This document shows positions 11,175 to 22,308 of a DNA stretch of 64,000 nt, piece after piece. Within the stretch, counting starts at the first letter, position 1, and every line of letters begins with the position of its first letter. Both the position numbers and the translations under genes were made by a program. Source of the DNA: Gigaspora margarita (taxonomy: Eukaryota; Glomeromycota; Glomeromycetes; Diversisporales; Gigasporaceae); NCBI GenBank assembly GCA_009809945.1, contig WTPW01000151.1, positions 434,258-498,257 of the forward strand, in the 5' to 3' direction. The notes under the pieces are model-generated. The model was not told the origin of the DNA. It saw only the letters and a program-made list of their open reading frames with translations, and ran no database searches.

Positions 11175-11380
11175 TTAATTGATGATCCGCCACAAATCGA
11201 TAGTGTGATCATAGTGTAACATGATGCAGATCCTTACTATTTGTTGATATGTAAATCCTAAAATGTAGGAATTTTTTGCCCACACAAAGTAACCCTTTTT
11301 TTTACTAAGTCAATAAGTTATATCTACTAAGTGAAAATTGTAGTGCACATCGAGACAAGTCTAATGGTAGTTAGTCATTG
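11175..11380. repeat. Left arm of a ~3.2-kb inverted-repeat block
   Basis: The sequence beginning TTGATGATCCGCCACAAATC matches the reverse complement of 14226-14420 along its length. Shared landmarks are GATAGTGTGATCATAGTGTAA, TTTTTACTAAGT and AAGTYATATCTACTAAGT. Similarity resumes inside (GTAATCTTACGT..CCGTAATATAA at 12310-12350), beyond the inserted pogo-like MITE. Confidence 0.7.
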
Positions 11381-11533
11381 AAATCAGACTATTAGATTAT
11401 GAGATACCTTCAAAAAATGATTGGCTGACTATATGTAAACAATAGGTTTGTTTATACAAAATTTTATATAATTGACAAATTGTTTTTTGAAGATATCTCA
11501 TCATCTACTGGCCCGATTTCGATGATCTAACTA

Positions 11534-12286
11534 CAGTCAGACCTCTCTATAGTCACACCCTATATAGTCACACCTCTATATAAGCACCCAATATTGTGCG
11601 ACGGACTTAAAACATAGTAAAAAACCTTATTATAGTCACAAATCACCTATAATTACTATCACAAAAAAATTTTGATTTTTTATCAATTTTATTAATAAAA
11701 AACCCTCGTTATAATCACAAATTTTGATTAAATATAGATTATAACATCTGATTGGCCAATATTCATATTCATGTTTATTTAAAATATTCTATTAAAAATT
11801 CTTAAAGGTTTGACAACAAATAACTTTTGATACAGTGGTCCGATTTGGATAAAACAACTACCAAAATGTTCGTCTCGATGAAACGATTCTAATGAGCCTA
11901 AGATTGCTAAAATCCAATCACAGGCTCCTGTGATCGTTAAGGATTTGTGTCACTTCACATATTTAAGAATTGATTAAATTTAACATCTAAATAAAAAATC
12001 CTTAATGATCTTAGCATTTTGTAGCTAAATTTGGATGATTTCAGACTCTTTAGAATTGTTTCATTGAGTCAAACACTTGTCATTTTATCCAAATTGGGCT
12101 ACTGGATCAAAAGTTTTTCACTATCAAACATTTTAAAATTTTTAATAGTATTTCAAATATGCGCAAATATATTACTTATTGACACTTGGTCATGTGACCA
12201 TAACAGGTATTTTATTTATAGTCACACCTCTATACAATCACCAAAATAGGGCGCGGCCAACTTGTGATTATAGAGAGGTCTGACTG
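11534..12286. mobile_element. Pogo/Tc1-like MITE, copy 1 (753 bp)
   Basis: The terminal inverted repeats begin CAGTCAGACCTCTCTATAGT and end with its partner TATAGAGAGGTCTGACTG. TA duplications lie at 11532-11533 and 12287-12288. TATAGTCACACCTC is tandemly repeated next to each end. The interior holds inverted copies of a GGTCCGATTTGGATRAA..ATGTTCRTCTCGATGA module. No transposase is encoded. It shares both ends and most of its length with 40307-41046. Confidence 0.92.
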
Positions 12287-12289
12287 TAT

Positions 12290-13178
12290 ATCAGTGAATT
12301 ATATATACGTAATCTTACGTCAGATATTACAGCCCGTAATATAACAAAAATCTTATATTTGATACAATTTATTACGTAATATATTACGTTATATTATGGT
12401 AATATTATGGTTATTATTTCGAATTATTTCAAAATATATTGCAAAATAAATCAACAAAAAAAAGGGGTCACAGGAGGTAATAGTTTGCATATTATGTGAT
12501 GATTTCGCATTGTTTTGCATTGTTTTCTGAATTTTCAAAATTTTTAAAAAATAAATTAACGATATACATATTCACATAATCACGCTTTTTTACAGATTTT
12601 TGCACAGTATTGCAATTTAATATAAAATTTTATATTTATTTATTATTATTATACATTATATTTTACATTTATTAAATATACATTTTTAATTAATATTACA
12701 TACTTTATTAAATATTACATTATTAGTATTATTTACATTATTACAAATATTTTAAACTACATTCGCACTTAGTTGCATCTATTTCTATTACTATATACAA
12801 AAAACTAGCCCTATTTTAAACTACTTTCACACTTCGTTGCATCTAATTCTATTACTATATACAAAAAACTAACCTATACACTTATTTTTGCTCATCCCAA
12901 AGTTAGCTATTATCTTCGCTTCTTTGTTTTCTATCGTCTTTGCTTTGGCTATTTCTTTTGTTTCAGCTATAACCTTCGTTTCGTTCTCTTTTTCTAAATA
13001 CTTCAAAGAAGTGAAAAAAATAAAAAAAAACATTTCTCAAAAGTTTTAGTGTTCTTGCAAATTGCCAAAGAAATCTAGTATGTTTTTGTAAAGTACCAGA
13101 GGAGTTAAAGCTAGTGTTCTTGTAAAGTCCAGAAAAAGTCGCAAAGTGTCGAAGAAGCCAGGAATAAATAAAATAAAA
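12290..13178. repeat. AT-rich interior with a 2-copy tandem repeat and a short degenerate array
   Basis: Palindrome-rich TAATATTACG sequence (12300-12420) is the inner continuation of the inverted-repeat arm. At 12755-12880 a ~65-bp unit occurs twice in tandem (TGCATCTATTTCTATTACTA and TGCATCTAATTCTATTACTA). At 13030-13145 a diverged 35-40-bp unit with core TGTTCTTGTAAAGTRCC repeats about three times just before the assembly gap. Confidence 0.55.
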
Positions 13179-13595
13179 NNNNNNNNNNNNNNNNNNNNNN
13201 NNNNNNNNNNNNNNNNNNNNNNNNNNNNNNNNNNNNNNNNNNNNNNNNNNNNNNNNNNNNNNNNNNNNNNNNNNNNNNNNNNNNNNNNNNNNNNNNNNNN
13301 NNNNNNNNNNNNNNNNNNNNNNNNNNNNNNNNNNNNNNNNNNNNNNNNNNNNNNNNNNNNNNNNNNNNNNNNNNNNNNNNNNNNNNNNNNNNNNNNNNNN
13401 NNNNNNNNNNNNNNNNNNNNNNNNNNNNNNNNNNNNNNNNNNNNNNNNNNNNNNNNNNNNNNNNNNNNNNNNNNNNNNNNNNNNNNNNNNNNNNNNNNNN
13501 NNNNNNNNNNNNNNNNNNNNNNNNNNNNNNNNNNNNNNNNNNNNNNNNNNNNNNNNNNNNNNNNNNNNNNNNNNNNNNNNNNNNNNNNNNNNNNN
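13179..13595. other. Assembly gap (417 Ns)
   Basis: A run of undetermined bases. Flanks are A-rich low-complexity sequence and a short tandem repeat, which probably caused the gap. Open frames reported through it are meaningless. Confidence 1.
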
Positions 13596-13734
13596 AAAAT
13601 GAAAAAAAATAAAAAATAAATAAATAAAAAAAAAACAAAATAAAACCAAAAAAAATAAAATGAAAACAAAAAATGAAATGAAAATAAAAACAAAAAGTGA
13701 AAAAAAACAAAATAGAAGATCTAATTATAAACAA

Positions 13735-14060
13735 AAGATCTAATCTGATCTTGTAGTACAGAATTTGAACATCATCGAACTATTTCAAAAAATTAGTCCA
13801 ACGCAATCCAGGTTACAGATTGGGTTGGTTTGCAAAAGGTTTCGAAAAGTTGTTTGTTTTCTTGCAAAGGTGTTCNTGTAAAGTGCCAAAATAAAAATAA
13901 AATAAAAAATAAATAAAATGAAAACAAAAAAAATAAAATAAAAACAAAGAAACGAAATGAAAACAAAAAAGTGAATCTGATCTTGTAGTACAGAATTTGA
14001 ACTATTTCAAATAATTAGTCCAATGCATGATCCAGGTTATACTGATCTACTGATACTAGC
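13735..14060. repeat. Direct duplication around A-rich spacer
   Basis: TCTGATCTTGTAGTACAGAA plus the following ~70 bases occurs at 13747 and again at 13977, each time preceded by an AAATGAAAACAAAA-type A-rich tract. The unit is roughly 230 bp. One undetermined base lies near 13876. Confidence 0.6.
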
Positions 14061-14225
14061 TTGGTTTAAAGAGGATCGAAATATTTCATTATAATTTTCA
14101 AAATTTCTAACGAAATATAACAAAATTTTGATATTTGAAATATTTCATTATATATTATGTAATATTTTGCTTATATTACGGTTCATAAGATTTTACGTAA
14201 GATTATGCTATTATAAATTTGCTGA

Positions 14226-14420
14226 TGTACCAAAAGACTCATCTCGATGAGCTCTACAATTTTTACTTAGTAGATATGACTTATTAACTTAGTAAGAAAA
14301 AAAGTTTTCTAAGTTTTCCTTAGGTTGCCAAAAATATTCCTATATTTTAGAATTTACATAGTGATTTGTATCACATTACACTATGATCACACTATCAATT
14401 TGTGGCAGATCATCAATTAA
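14226..14420. repeat. Right arm of the ~3.2-kb inverted-repeat block
   Basis: Reverse complement of 11175-11380, carrying CTCATCTCGATGAG near its inner end and ATTTGTGGCAGATCATCAATT at its outer end. Inner similarity continues towards about 14100. Confidence 0.7.
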
Positions 14421-15388
14421 GTATAATTATAAATAATTAGTTAAGTAATGCACATAATTAAACATTACTAAAATACAAAGAAAATTATGTATAACAATTA
14501 TCAAACATAATTTAAATTGTAATATTACAAATAAAATACTAAAAATATTTTGGTTAATCAATTTTAGTTTAATTTTTAATTAAGTACTGTAGTTTGGAGT
14601 AATTCCAAGTTACTCAATAGTCGAGTTTAAGTAAAAAATCTAATTAGTTTGTATAATACACATATTTTTATAGCATTGATTGTAATTACCTGTTTTAGCA
14701 AAAATTGGCTTATTATAATTAGTAATACAATTAGGTTAGTACCAATAAGGGGTTTCAGAATTTTTTTAACAGATTTTTAAATTATTACTAATTTTTGAAA
14801 ACTCTGATTTTTTTCAAAATTTTATGATACATTTGATTTTATATTTTGATTAGTATGCGTAAAGTAGCATAATCTGACTAGTAGAGGAAATTAAAGAACT
14901 CAAAAAATTCGATAAATAGAAATTATTATTGTTAATTATGCAATTATTATGTCATAGTTAGAATGTGTATCTCTGATTAATTCTTTACCATTGAGACAAA
15001 TATAAATTAATTAGCAATCTATATAAGAATGATAGTATTAATTTATAGTTACTATAGTGCAAATTACTATATATTTTATATAACTCTTATATAGTTCTGA
15101 AATTTTTTTTCCTCTAAACATATAAAAATTTTATATAGTTGCAAATTTTAAAATTTAAATATCTTATGATCTACTTGATCAATTTTAATAATTTTATTAT
15201 ATTATATATAAAAACATCTTTTTTATATTTTTATTTAGTAAGTCAAAATATATTAGCATAATAAAAAAAATATTTAGCTAGATAGGAAAAGAAAATTTCA
15301 AAACTATATAAAATACATAGTAATTTGCACATATAGAATTCTATCCTTCTTAGGCGAATTGGCAATTAATTAATATTTGTTATCAAAT
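14421..15388. other. AT-rich stretch, nothing recognised
   Basis: No coding frame, terminal repeat or tandem array could be supported here. Confidence 0.4.
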
Positions 15389-15641
15389 GGGCTAGGTGCT
15401 CAAAAAAGGGACCAAATTGACAATTTTTCAAAAGTAATTTTTTTACATAAATCAATTTAAAATGATATTAGGATTATTTTTTACTTAAAACATATAAGTA
15501 TTTGTATTAATAAAATTTTGCAGTATAGTTCTTTAAAGTTTGCATTTTCTTATAAGTTATTATAAGATTTACAATACAAAAATTGATTTTCTGAAGGTCT
15601 TTTGTTTTGTCAATTTGGTCCCTTTTCTCAGCACCTAGCCC
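15389..15641. mobile_element. MITE, 253 bp
   Basis: The terminal inverted repeats start GGGCTAGGTGCTCAAAAAAG and end with the partner CAGCACCTAGCCC. Identical AAAT sits on both sides (15385-15388 and 15642-15645), a possible 4-bp target duplication. There is no coding capacity. Superfamily unassigned. Confidence 0.75.
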
Positions 15642-16139
15642 AAATAATTATTGTTAAGAGATTTCAAAATTACAATTCGGGAAAATTATCTTGATAAAAT
15701 AAGAAAACATTTTTATCATCAAATAAGAGATGTACAAATTTTATTTATTTTTTAATTAAAATTCGAATACACTTATTTATATGATCTTCCTTAATGTAAA
15801 TTATTTTATTGTTGCTTCTAATATTGTTTTATGATAAATATGTCTAAACTTTCATATCGACAACATCAAATTAAACAAATAAATAATCTTTTACAGACAC
15901 TTACAAATAAATACTCAACTATATAATATGAATAAGGCTATTACTAAAGTTCTGGATAAAGAAATTGACGAACAATTGGAATTAATACAAACTATAAAAC
16001 TGGATCGATATCATACTAAATGTGAAAAATCTACTGATTTTTTCAAGTTCTTTTTCTTAATTATAAGAGTTTCTCTTTGGAAATACATCAATATATAAGA
16101 TAATTTAAGTGATATTTGTTAAGCCATATAAAAATATCT
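15642..16139. other. AT-rich stretch, possible short coding remnant
   Basis: A plus-strand frame near 15838-16060 reads residues of mixed composition (for example LSYRQHQIKQINNLLQTLT), broken by stops. No family was recognised. Confidence 0.25.
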
Positions 16140-16905
16140 AAGCAAAAAGTTGATAAATTATAAAAAAAATAATTTAAGCAAAATTTAGTAAGTTATTTAA
16201 GTAAAGTTTTAGTAAGTAATATAAAAAAAATAATTTAAGCAAAAGTTTTGTAAGTTATATAAAAGAATAATTTGACAAAGGTTTAATAAGTAACTTGAGT
16301 AAAGATTTAGTAAGTTATATAGAAAAATAACTTAAGTGAAAGTTCAACGAATAATTAAGCAAGGTTCAGTAAGTAATTTGCATATAGGGTTAGTAGTAGG
16401 GTTCCTAAAATTCAAATCAAATCAAATATTGAATTAATTTGAATTTGATCAAATTAAATTGACCCTGATTTGAATTTGATTTGATTCAAATCTTTGGATT
16501 TGAATTTGATTTGAATTTGAATTTTTAATAGTAATGTTCAAATCAAATTAAATATTTGTCAAATCAAATCAAATTTGACCAGATTTGAATTTGATCAAAT
16601 CAAATATAGTCAAATTTGAATTTGAATTTGATCAAATATTTGATTCAAATATTTGAAGATCAAATCAAATTGCAGAACCCTAGTTAGTAGGTTATATAAA
16701 AAAATAATTTAAATGAAGGTTTAATAAGTAATTTGAGCAAAGGTTCAGTAAATGATTTGAATGAAAGTTTAGTAAGTAGTTTGAGTTAAAGTTTAGTAAG
16801 TTATGTAAAAAACAATTGGAGCAAAGATTTAATAAGCAATTTGAGTAAAAATTCAGTAAGCAATTTTACGTGAAGGTTCAGTAAGTAATCTGAGCAAAAG
16901 TTTAA
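16140..16905. repeat. Minisatellite, ~25-bp unit, interrupted by a MITE
   Basis: Roughly 18 diverged copies of a unit like AATTTGAGCAAAGGTTTAGTAAGT run from 16140 to 16905. Some copies are lengthened by TATATAAAAAAAT. The array is split by the hAT MITE at 16397-16682, and the target duplication GTTAGTAG derives from the array itself. Confidence 0.75.
16397..16682. mobile_element. hAT-type MITE built of TTTGATTTGAAT words, 286 bp
   Basis: The element starts TAGGGTTCC and ends GAACCCTA, with perfect 8-bp duplications GTTAGTAG at 16389-16396 and 16683-16690. The interior is almost entirely AAATCAAATTTGAATTTGAT in alternating orientation, giving a self-complementary element. It carries no coding sequence. 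Confidence 0.85.
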
Positions 16906-17544
16906 TTATTTACCCAGTATTTTATTCTATTAAACAATTTGTGATACGCATAATAAAAAAATTTTTACTTATTTCAACAAATTGGAGTCTATAAACACTA
17001 CTGTTTCATTTTCGATTTCAAAATTTTGATACACAAATATGATTTTTTAACCTTTTGTTTATTTTTGAAATACATTATTTTTTTAAACTTCGGACCACTG
17101 ATATTATCACAATTAGTACATATGTACTAATATCGAGAGCTTTAAATTATTAATCACTTACTAAGTATTCATCGATTATAGTTAGTTTAACAATCTAATA
17201 CTGTTATGATACGATTGAATAAATTAAGATTGATTAAATTTTCAAGTTAATTCAAGTTTTTAACATCTCCTAATCTGGGTTACTATTTGATCCCTTTTAT
17301 TAGAAACATAGTTACACTTGCATAACTGCCATCTAGAATGGTGTTTTCATTTGATTGAGCATATGTTAATGGGCTGTGCTAGTGCATTCTGCTATTGTAC
17401 TCGATTTGTACCAATCACAAAATAACTCAGGTTATTCTTGATGGACATGAGACCCACTAACATAATAAATTATGTACTGACAATAAACATTATATAACTT
17501 ATAAATCGTGTATATACTTTCTGGTATAGTGTATATTTTACAGT

Positions 17545-17700
17545 AAAAAAAAAATTAATAAAAAAAATAATAAAAATAAATAGAAAGTTAAATTAATAAT
17601 AATAAAAAAATCAAATTAAAAAAAAAAAATAAATAAAAATAAAAAAAAATAAATTAAAAAATAATAAAATAAAAAAAATAAAATAAAAAATTAATCTTTT
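17545..17700. repeat. A-rich low-complexity tract
   Basis: About 150 bases of A with scattered T (AAATAAATAAAAA type). Similar tracts occur at 2985-3050, 10080-10200, 13596-13720 and 13890-13970. Confidence 0.8.
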
Positions 17701-19221
17701 AATTCTATTACTAAAACTAAGTTTATTACATAACTTATATATAACATATTATTACTGTTACAATAATCATATATATTTATTTAATTTAAAACTTAATGCT
17801 CCAGGCTCATACCACTTACCAGTTCCTAGTATTTACATTGATCTTTTCATTATATTTACATAGTTTTTTATTGTTCATGCTTTTTTTCATTATATTTGAA
17901 CAGATTTTTATCACCTTGTATTACATATCTTCTTCTTCAACACTTTATTGAATCGCAAGGATACAGCTTTGTGACTCATGAAATTTATTATAATAAGTGT
18001 CTAAATATATTAAAAATTCTGATCTTCAGTGTAAGTATTGGTGTAATAGAATAACTGCATACGTTGAAAATTGTATGAAATAACATGCAAACCTTATCAT
18101 GCTAAGCAAAAAGTCATGAAAAGTCTTGCAAGTCTTGCATTACATAACCATGTCAGTTTTTTTTTTTTGTTGGCAGTTATTTTAGAATAGAGATCATTCC
18201 TTATTTTATTCAAGTAATTGAAAAGATATAACATTATCTAAAATAAATAATGTACAGTATATAGTGATGGCTTTAATTTTTAAATACAGGTTTCTTCCTG
18301 CCCATTTGTGTGTTCTCACATCCCTTATTCTTGGTTGACATATGCTGTTGCATTTCGCATATGGTCTTCAATTTTCAATTATACCATTTTTTCTGGGCGT
18401 ACCTTGCATGATTACTTGTGGTTCTGGTGATGTGGCCATGTGACTGTTTCCCTTTTCATTCACGTAATAATTATCAATCCGCACAAAAAAACCTGGAATA
18501 AGGTAAATTTATGTTTTTTTAAAAAAAATATTGCAATAATTATCTTTTTATTAGACTTGGGTTCGACCAAACACCTGACCAGATTCTTGCTAACAAACAT
18601 GGATGTTTCTACGCGGTGAATACAAAAATTATTAAAATATATACAAATATTCAAATTTATTTTGAAAATTTAGCTAGCATTTAATATTTAGGGGAGTATA
18701 CATCAATTCATTTTTACTCGCTTTTTATTTACTTATAGAATTTTTTTTACTTTATTATTTATTATTATCATGTGTGAATTGTTTTACTTTTATTTCAAAA
18801 TTATCAATAATATAATTAGTTCACAACAATTATTTATATCATAGTTAACAGGTGCATAGCAACCAATAATGGTTTTATTAGGCAGGCAAAAAATCTGAAG
18901 AATTTTAGGGTGATCGTTTTTACATGATAATTAAAAAAGCATTTGGCTTTAAATTTAATGTGCAGGTTGTAAGCGCATTAAATACAAGCGCAGATGTGCT
19001 TTATTGAATGCGAAACATCCAACAACAGATTTATTTTCTTTTTAGCAAATAAATTACTTGGAGCAAAATTGAGTCAATTTGGTGTATAAATGATACCAAT
19101 ACAACCTACACTTATTATTAAAAAGAAAAACAATATAATGTAAACAATATATTCTATTTCAGATAATTTTAAGATTAAGATGTACTTACACATATAACAT
19201 TCCTGGTTTTAGTGTGACTGC
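17701..19221. other. AT-rich stretch, no gene recognised
   Basis: Slightly more mixed composition near 18280-18650, but frames are short and show no known motif. Confidence 0.35.
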
Positions 19222-19229
19222 GTCGCAAC

Positions 19230-19379
19230 TAGAGCTGCAGGTGAAACTAAATTATACTGGTGAAACTGGTAAGTATCTAAAATCTGATTGGCTATTGCAT
19301 TCAATAGCCAATAAGATTTTAGATAGTCACTAGTTTCACCAAATTTTACCAAGTTTCAGCAGTTTCACCAGCAACTCTA
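19230..19379. mobile_element. Small hAT-type MITE, 150 bp
   Basis: The ends are TAGAGCTGC and GCAACTCTA. The flanking 8-mers GTCGCAAC (19222-19229) and GTCACAAC (19380-19387) match at 7 of 8 positions. The whole element folds on itself through ATCTAAAATCTGATTGGCTA and its partner in the centre. TAGAG-type ends and 8-bp duplication fit hAT. Confidence 0.8.
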
Positions 19380-19519
19380 GTCACAACACATAGCGATAAG
19401 CATAGTTAAAAAAAATTCACTTATCGCATATCCTAAAATATACATTTTTACTGGAAATTTTATAATAAGCAAACAATATATGTACATATAATATATAAAA
19501 CAAATTGATATGAATATAA

Positions 19520-19810
19520 TTATTCTTTATCAGAGTTCGCAGCCGAGTAATTCATCTTTTTAGAATTGTGTGTAACTCGAGTTGAAAGTTTTTTATTTTT
19601 ACCAAAACTTTTCTTACCCTTAACATTAGTTTCAGAATTTCAATTATCTTGAACAGACTCTTCTGTTTTTGGTTGATAATCTTTGACATTATCAATGTTA
19701 TCATTTTTGACATTTTCTGCATTATCGATGTTATTATCCTTGGCATTTTCTGGATCAACCTCTTCATTTTTTCATTTTAACAGATTATGACCTTCAAATT
19801 TATTAGTCAT
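19520..19810 (-). pseudogene. Small acidic protein or terminal exon, two internal TGA stops
   Basis: A 97-codon frame from ATG at 19810 to TAA at 19520 begins MTNKFEGHNLLK. It then carries Asn/Asp-rich imperfect repeats (DNNIDNAENVKNDNIDNV), a basic stretch (KGKKSFGKNKKLS) and ends SAANSDKE. The frame is interrupted only by two TGA codons, after HNLLK and after SVQDN. Both would be restored by CGA (Arg), like the lesions in the Helitron. No domain was recognised. It could be a lone exon of a longer gene. The different-frame 71-aa ORF here is a shadow. Confidence 0.45.
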
Positions 19811-20021
19811 GTTTTAATGAACATTCAGAAGTTTGGATTGCATAGGATTCGCTGAAAGTTATTCGGCACTAACATGCTCTTTGTTTTTTATAGTAAAATT
19901 AGTACTAACAAAATTAATATCATTAGCGTAAACATAAAACACATAAGCGATAATTTCTATTCGTCCAACCATGAAGATAAAGGTTTTGTGTGGACGGATA
20001 GTTGTTTGAGATGATTAAATC

Positions 20022-20319
20022 AGGACCCAGGACATATAGTACAGAGGTCATACGTTACGCATTTCAGCAAAAACCCCCAAAATTTGAGAAGCAAAAAAAA
20101 ATTTTTGCCAATTATCTTGGCATCCGGTGGTCCAATTTGAATGAACTTTTTTTAAAAAATGAAGCTCTCAGTGAGGCGCATCTAACAAAAAAAAGTTCAT
20201 TCAATTCTGATTACTGGATCGGAAGTTATTTAAGTAAATAGATTTTGACGTTTTNAGNAAATTAGGTNAAAATTGGCCAAAATCCAGTTATGACCTATAT
20301 GAAAGATGTCCGGGGTCCT
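20022..20319. mobile_element. MITE with 8-bp target duplication, 298 bp
   Basis: The terminal repeats are AGGACCCAGGACAT and ATGTCCGGGGTCCT. Perfect 8-bp flanks ATTAAATC lie at 20014-20021 and 20320-20327. The interior carries GGTGGTCCAATTTGAATGAAC and, inverted, GTTCATTCAATTCTGATTACTGG, a module also seen inside the pogo-like MITEs. An 80-codon frame crossing the left end is not a gene. Three undetermined bases lie at 20255-20268. Confidence 0.85.
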
Positions 20320-20592
20320 ATTAAATCATGAATTATCGGTTAGAAAAACTACTTTAACATTATAGCTACGGTTCTAACTAACATAGTCAGATATAAGCAT
20401 TTCTAAAATAGAATCTTGCGTATTTTTTATTTTGATTGGCATTTCTTGTAGAATTCCTATCAAAGAAATTTTCAAGGGCATTTATTACAGTTCATGACTC
20501 TATCAGCAATTGTTATGTGTGTTGAAATGGCAGCAGTCATCTAAATATCGATTTAAAAATAAATACAAACAATTGTTTAAATATACAACTAT

Positions 20593-20880
20593 TTAGAAAG
20601 TTGTTTCACAATAATATTTTAAAGCATTTAATATTTTTGGTTTAATTTTTCTGGCATAGGACCTGGGTACAATTTTTTCTCCAACCGAGTAATACTCGTT
20701 TTTCTTGAAAATTGCTTGCGATTCTGGGTTCTGATCATCTGGATTAATCAGTAGAAACAGAGTTACTTCAATGTCAATATCATCACGTCCAGTGAGTATG
20801 TTCCAAGAGCCCACACAGAAGGTACTTTCATATCTTTTTGTTTCAGTTAACATGCTTAATTTTAATAATAGTGTTTGCAT
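20593..20880 (-). CDS. Hypothetical protein (or exon), family unassigned
   Basis: A clean 95-codon frame starts MQTLLLKLSMLTETKRYE and ends YYCETTF. Its centre has non-AT-driven composition (CVGSWNILTGRDDIDIE, LINPDDQNPESQAIFKKNEYY, VGEKIVPRSYARKIKPK), which argues for real coding history. I believe similar segments occur in a multicopy family of uncharacterised glomeromycotan proteins, but this is from memory and no function is claimed. It may be only one exon, since splice sites were not resolved. No neighbour suggests a pathway. Confidence 0.5.
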   Translation of the reverse strand: MQTLLLKLSMLTETKRYESTFCVGSWNILTGRDDIDIEVTLFLLINPDDQNPESQAIFKKNEYYSVGEKIVPRSYARKIKPKILNALKYYCETTF

Positions 20881-21118
20881 AACAGGGCATAATGTATTTG
20901 TATTTATTTTTAAAATTTAAAATTTAAACAATCGCAAAGAGTTTAAGCAATAAGCAAAGTTTAAATACGTTTACATCAAAATAGTTTCACGTTTTTTGTA
21001 AAAAAAAAAATTACCATTTGAAATCCTGTACAACTTAATGGCGAATATATGAAATACGTAATAATCAGGTTTTGATCTCGTAAGTGACCTAAATAAATTC
21101 ATACAGGGGGATACCATG

Positions 21119-22140
21119 GGTTATCAAAAAATTTAATTGTGTAGCACAAATAGAACATTCAATAACTCATAGTACCCTATTCGTATTTTGAGGCTTTGCT
21201 GCAAGTAGTAGAGCAAATTAACTACTTAATATAGCAAGCTGAAATACCTAATTACGATCAGCCAAAAACAAATCAAAGAGTTAATAGAGAAGTTTAAAAT
21301 TATTTTTGTGCTGAAACTATTAACTCAAACCATAACATATCAAAAAATTTCCCACATGAGCAACTACTGAGTCATCGCGATCAAACAATATCTATGAAAA
21401 ATCCTGTATGCACACAACTTATTAGCGGAGTCTACTTACCACATAAATTGTGAATGATCTTCTAATACACAACATATATAAAAAAAACCTGTCATAATAA
21501 TCATCAACAATATTCATGGGTTATTTTGAGGTTTTTCTGCAAGTAGTATAGCAAATTAACTACTTAAAATAGAAGCCATTATGAAATATCTAATTACAAT
21601 AAGCTAAGCAAATTTTTATCAAAAAATTCATTTGCATAGCACAAATAAAACATTCCATAACCTGTAGTATCCTCTACTTGTTATTTCGAGGCTTTGCTGC
21701 ATATAGTAGAGCAAATTAACTACTTAATATAGCATGCAGAAATATCTAATTATGATCACCCAAAAACAAATCCAAAGAGTTAATAAAGAATTTAAAATTA
21801 TTTTTTGCATGATTAAACTATTAACTCGAATCATAATGTATTAAAGAATTTCACACATGAGCAACCACCTATCAAACAATATCTACAAAAAAACCTATAT
21901 GCACGCAACTTATTAGTGGAGCCTACTTACCATATAAGCTGTAAACAATCTCCTAATATACAATATACATAAAACAAACCTGTCATATTGATTATCAATA
22001 GGATTCACAGGTTATTTCAAGGTTTTACTGCAAGTAGTATAGCAAATTAACTACTTAATATGGATGCTATTGTAAAATATCTAATTATGATCAGCTAAGC
22101 AAATTTTATCAAGATAAACATTAATAGGATTTACAGGTAT
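21119..22140. repeat. 490-bp tandem repeat, about two copies, with internal sub-repeat
   Basis: GAGGCTTTGCTGCAAGTAGTA (variants) followed by GAGCAAATTAACTACTTAAT occurs near 21191, 21529, 21682 and 22017. Spacing alternates 338, 153 and 335 bases, so the higher-order unit is about 490 bp with a repeated sub-block. Other unit landmarks are TATCAAAAAATT..GTAGCACAAATAGAACATTC and CGCAACTTATTAGYGGAG. No coding potential was recognised. Confidence 0.8.
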
Positions 22141-22308
22141 TTCTGCAGAACCTTTACTCGTTATGTTAATCATGATCACATCTTATTTTTAAGCAAATTC
22201 ATGAGAAAAAAAATCAGAATATATGATGAATATAGTTTTTATACGTTATGCATATATATGCGAGAATATTACGTAAATATAGCATAAGCAAAAATGCTGG
22301 TTGTTGCT

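Noticed and set aside
13146..13734. Several open frames of 150-230 codons on both strands
   Set aside because: They run through 417 undetermined bases and A/T-rich low complexity.
20002..20241. 79-codon plus-strand frame
   Set aside because: Crosses the left boundary of a MITE with a perfect 8-bp target duplication, so it cannot be an ancestral gene.
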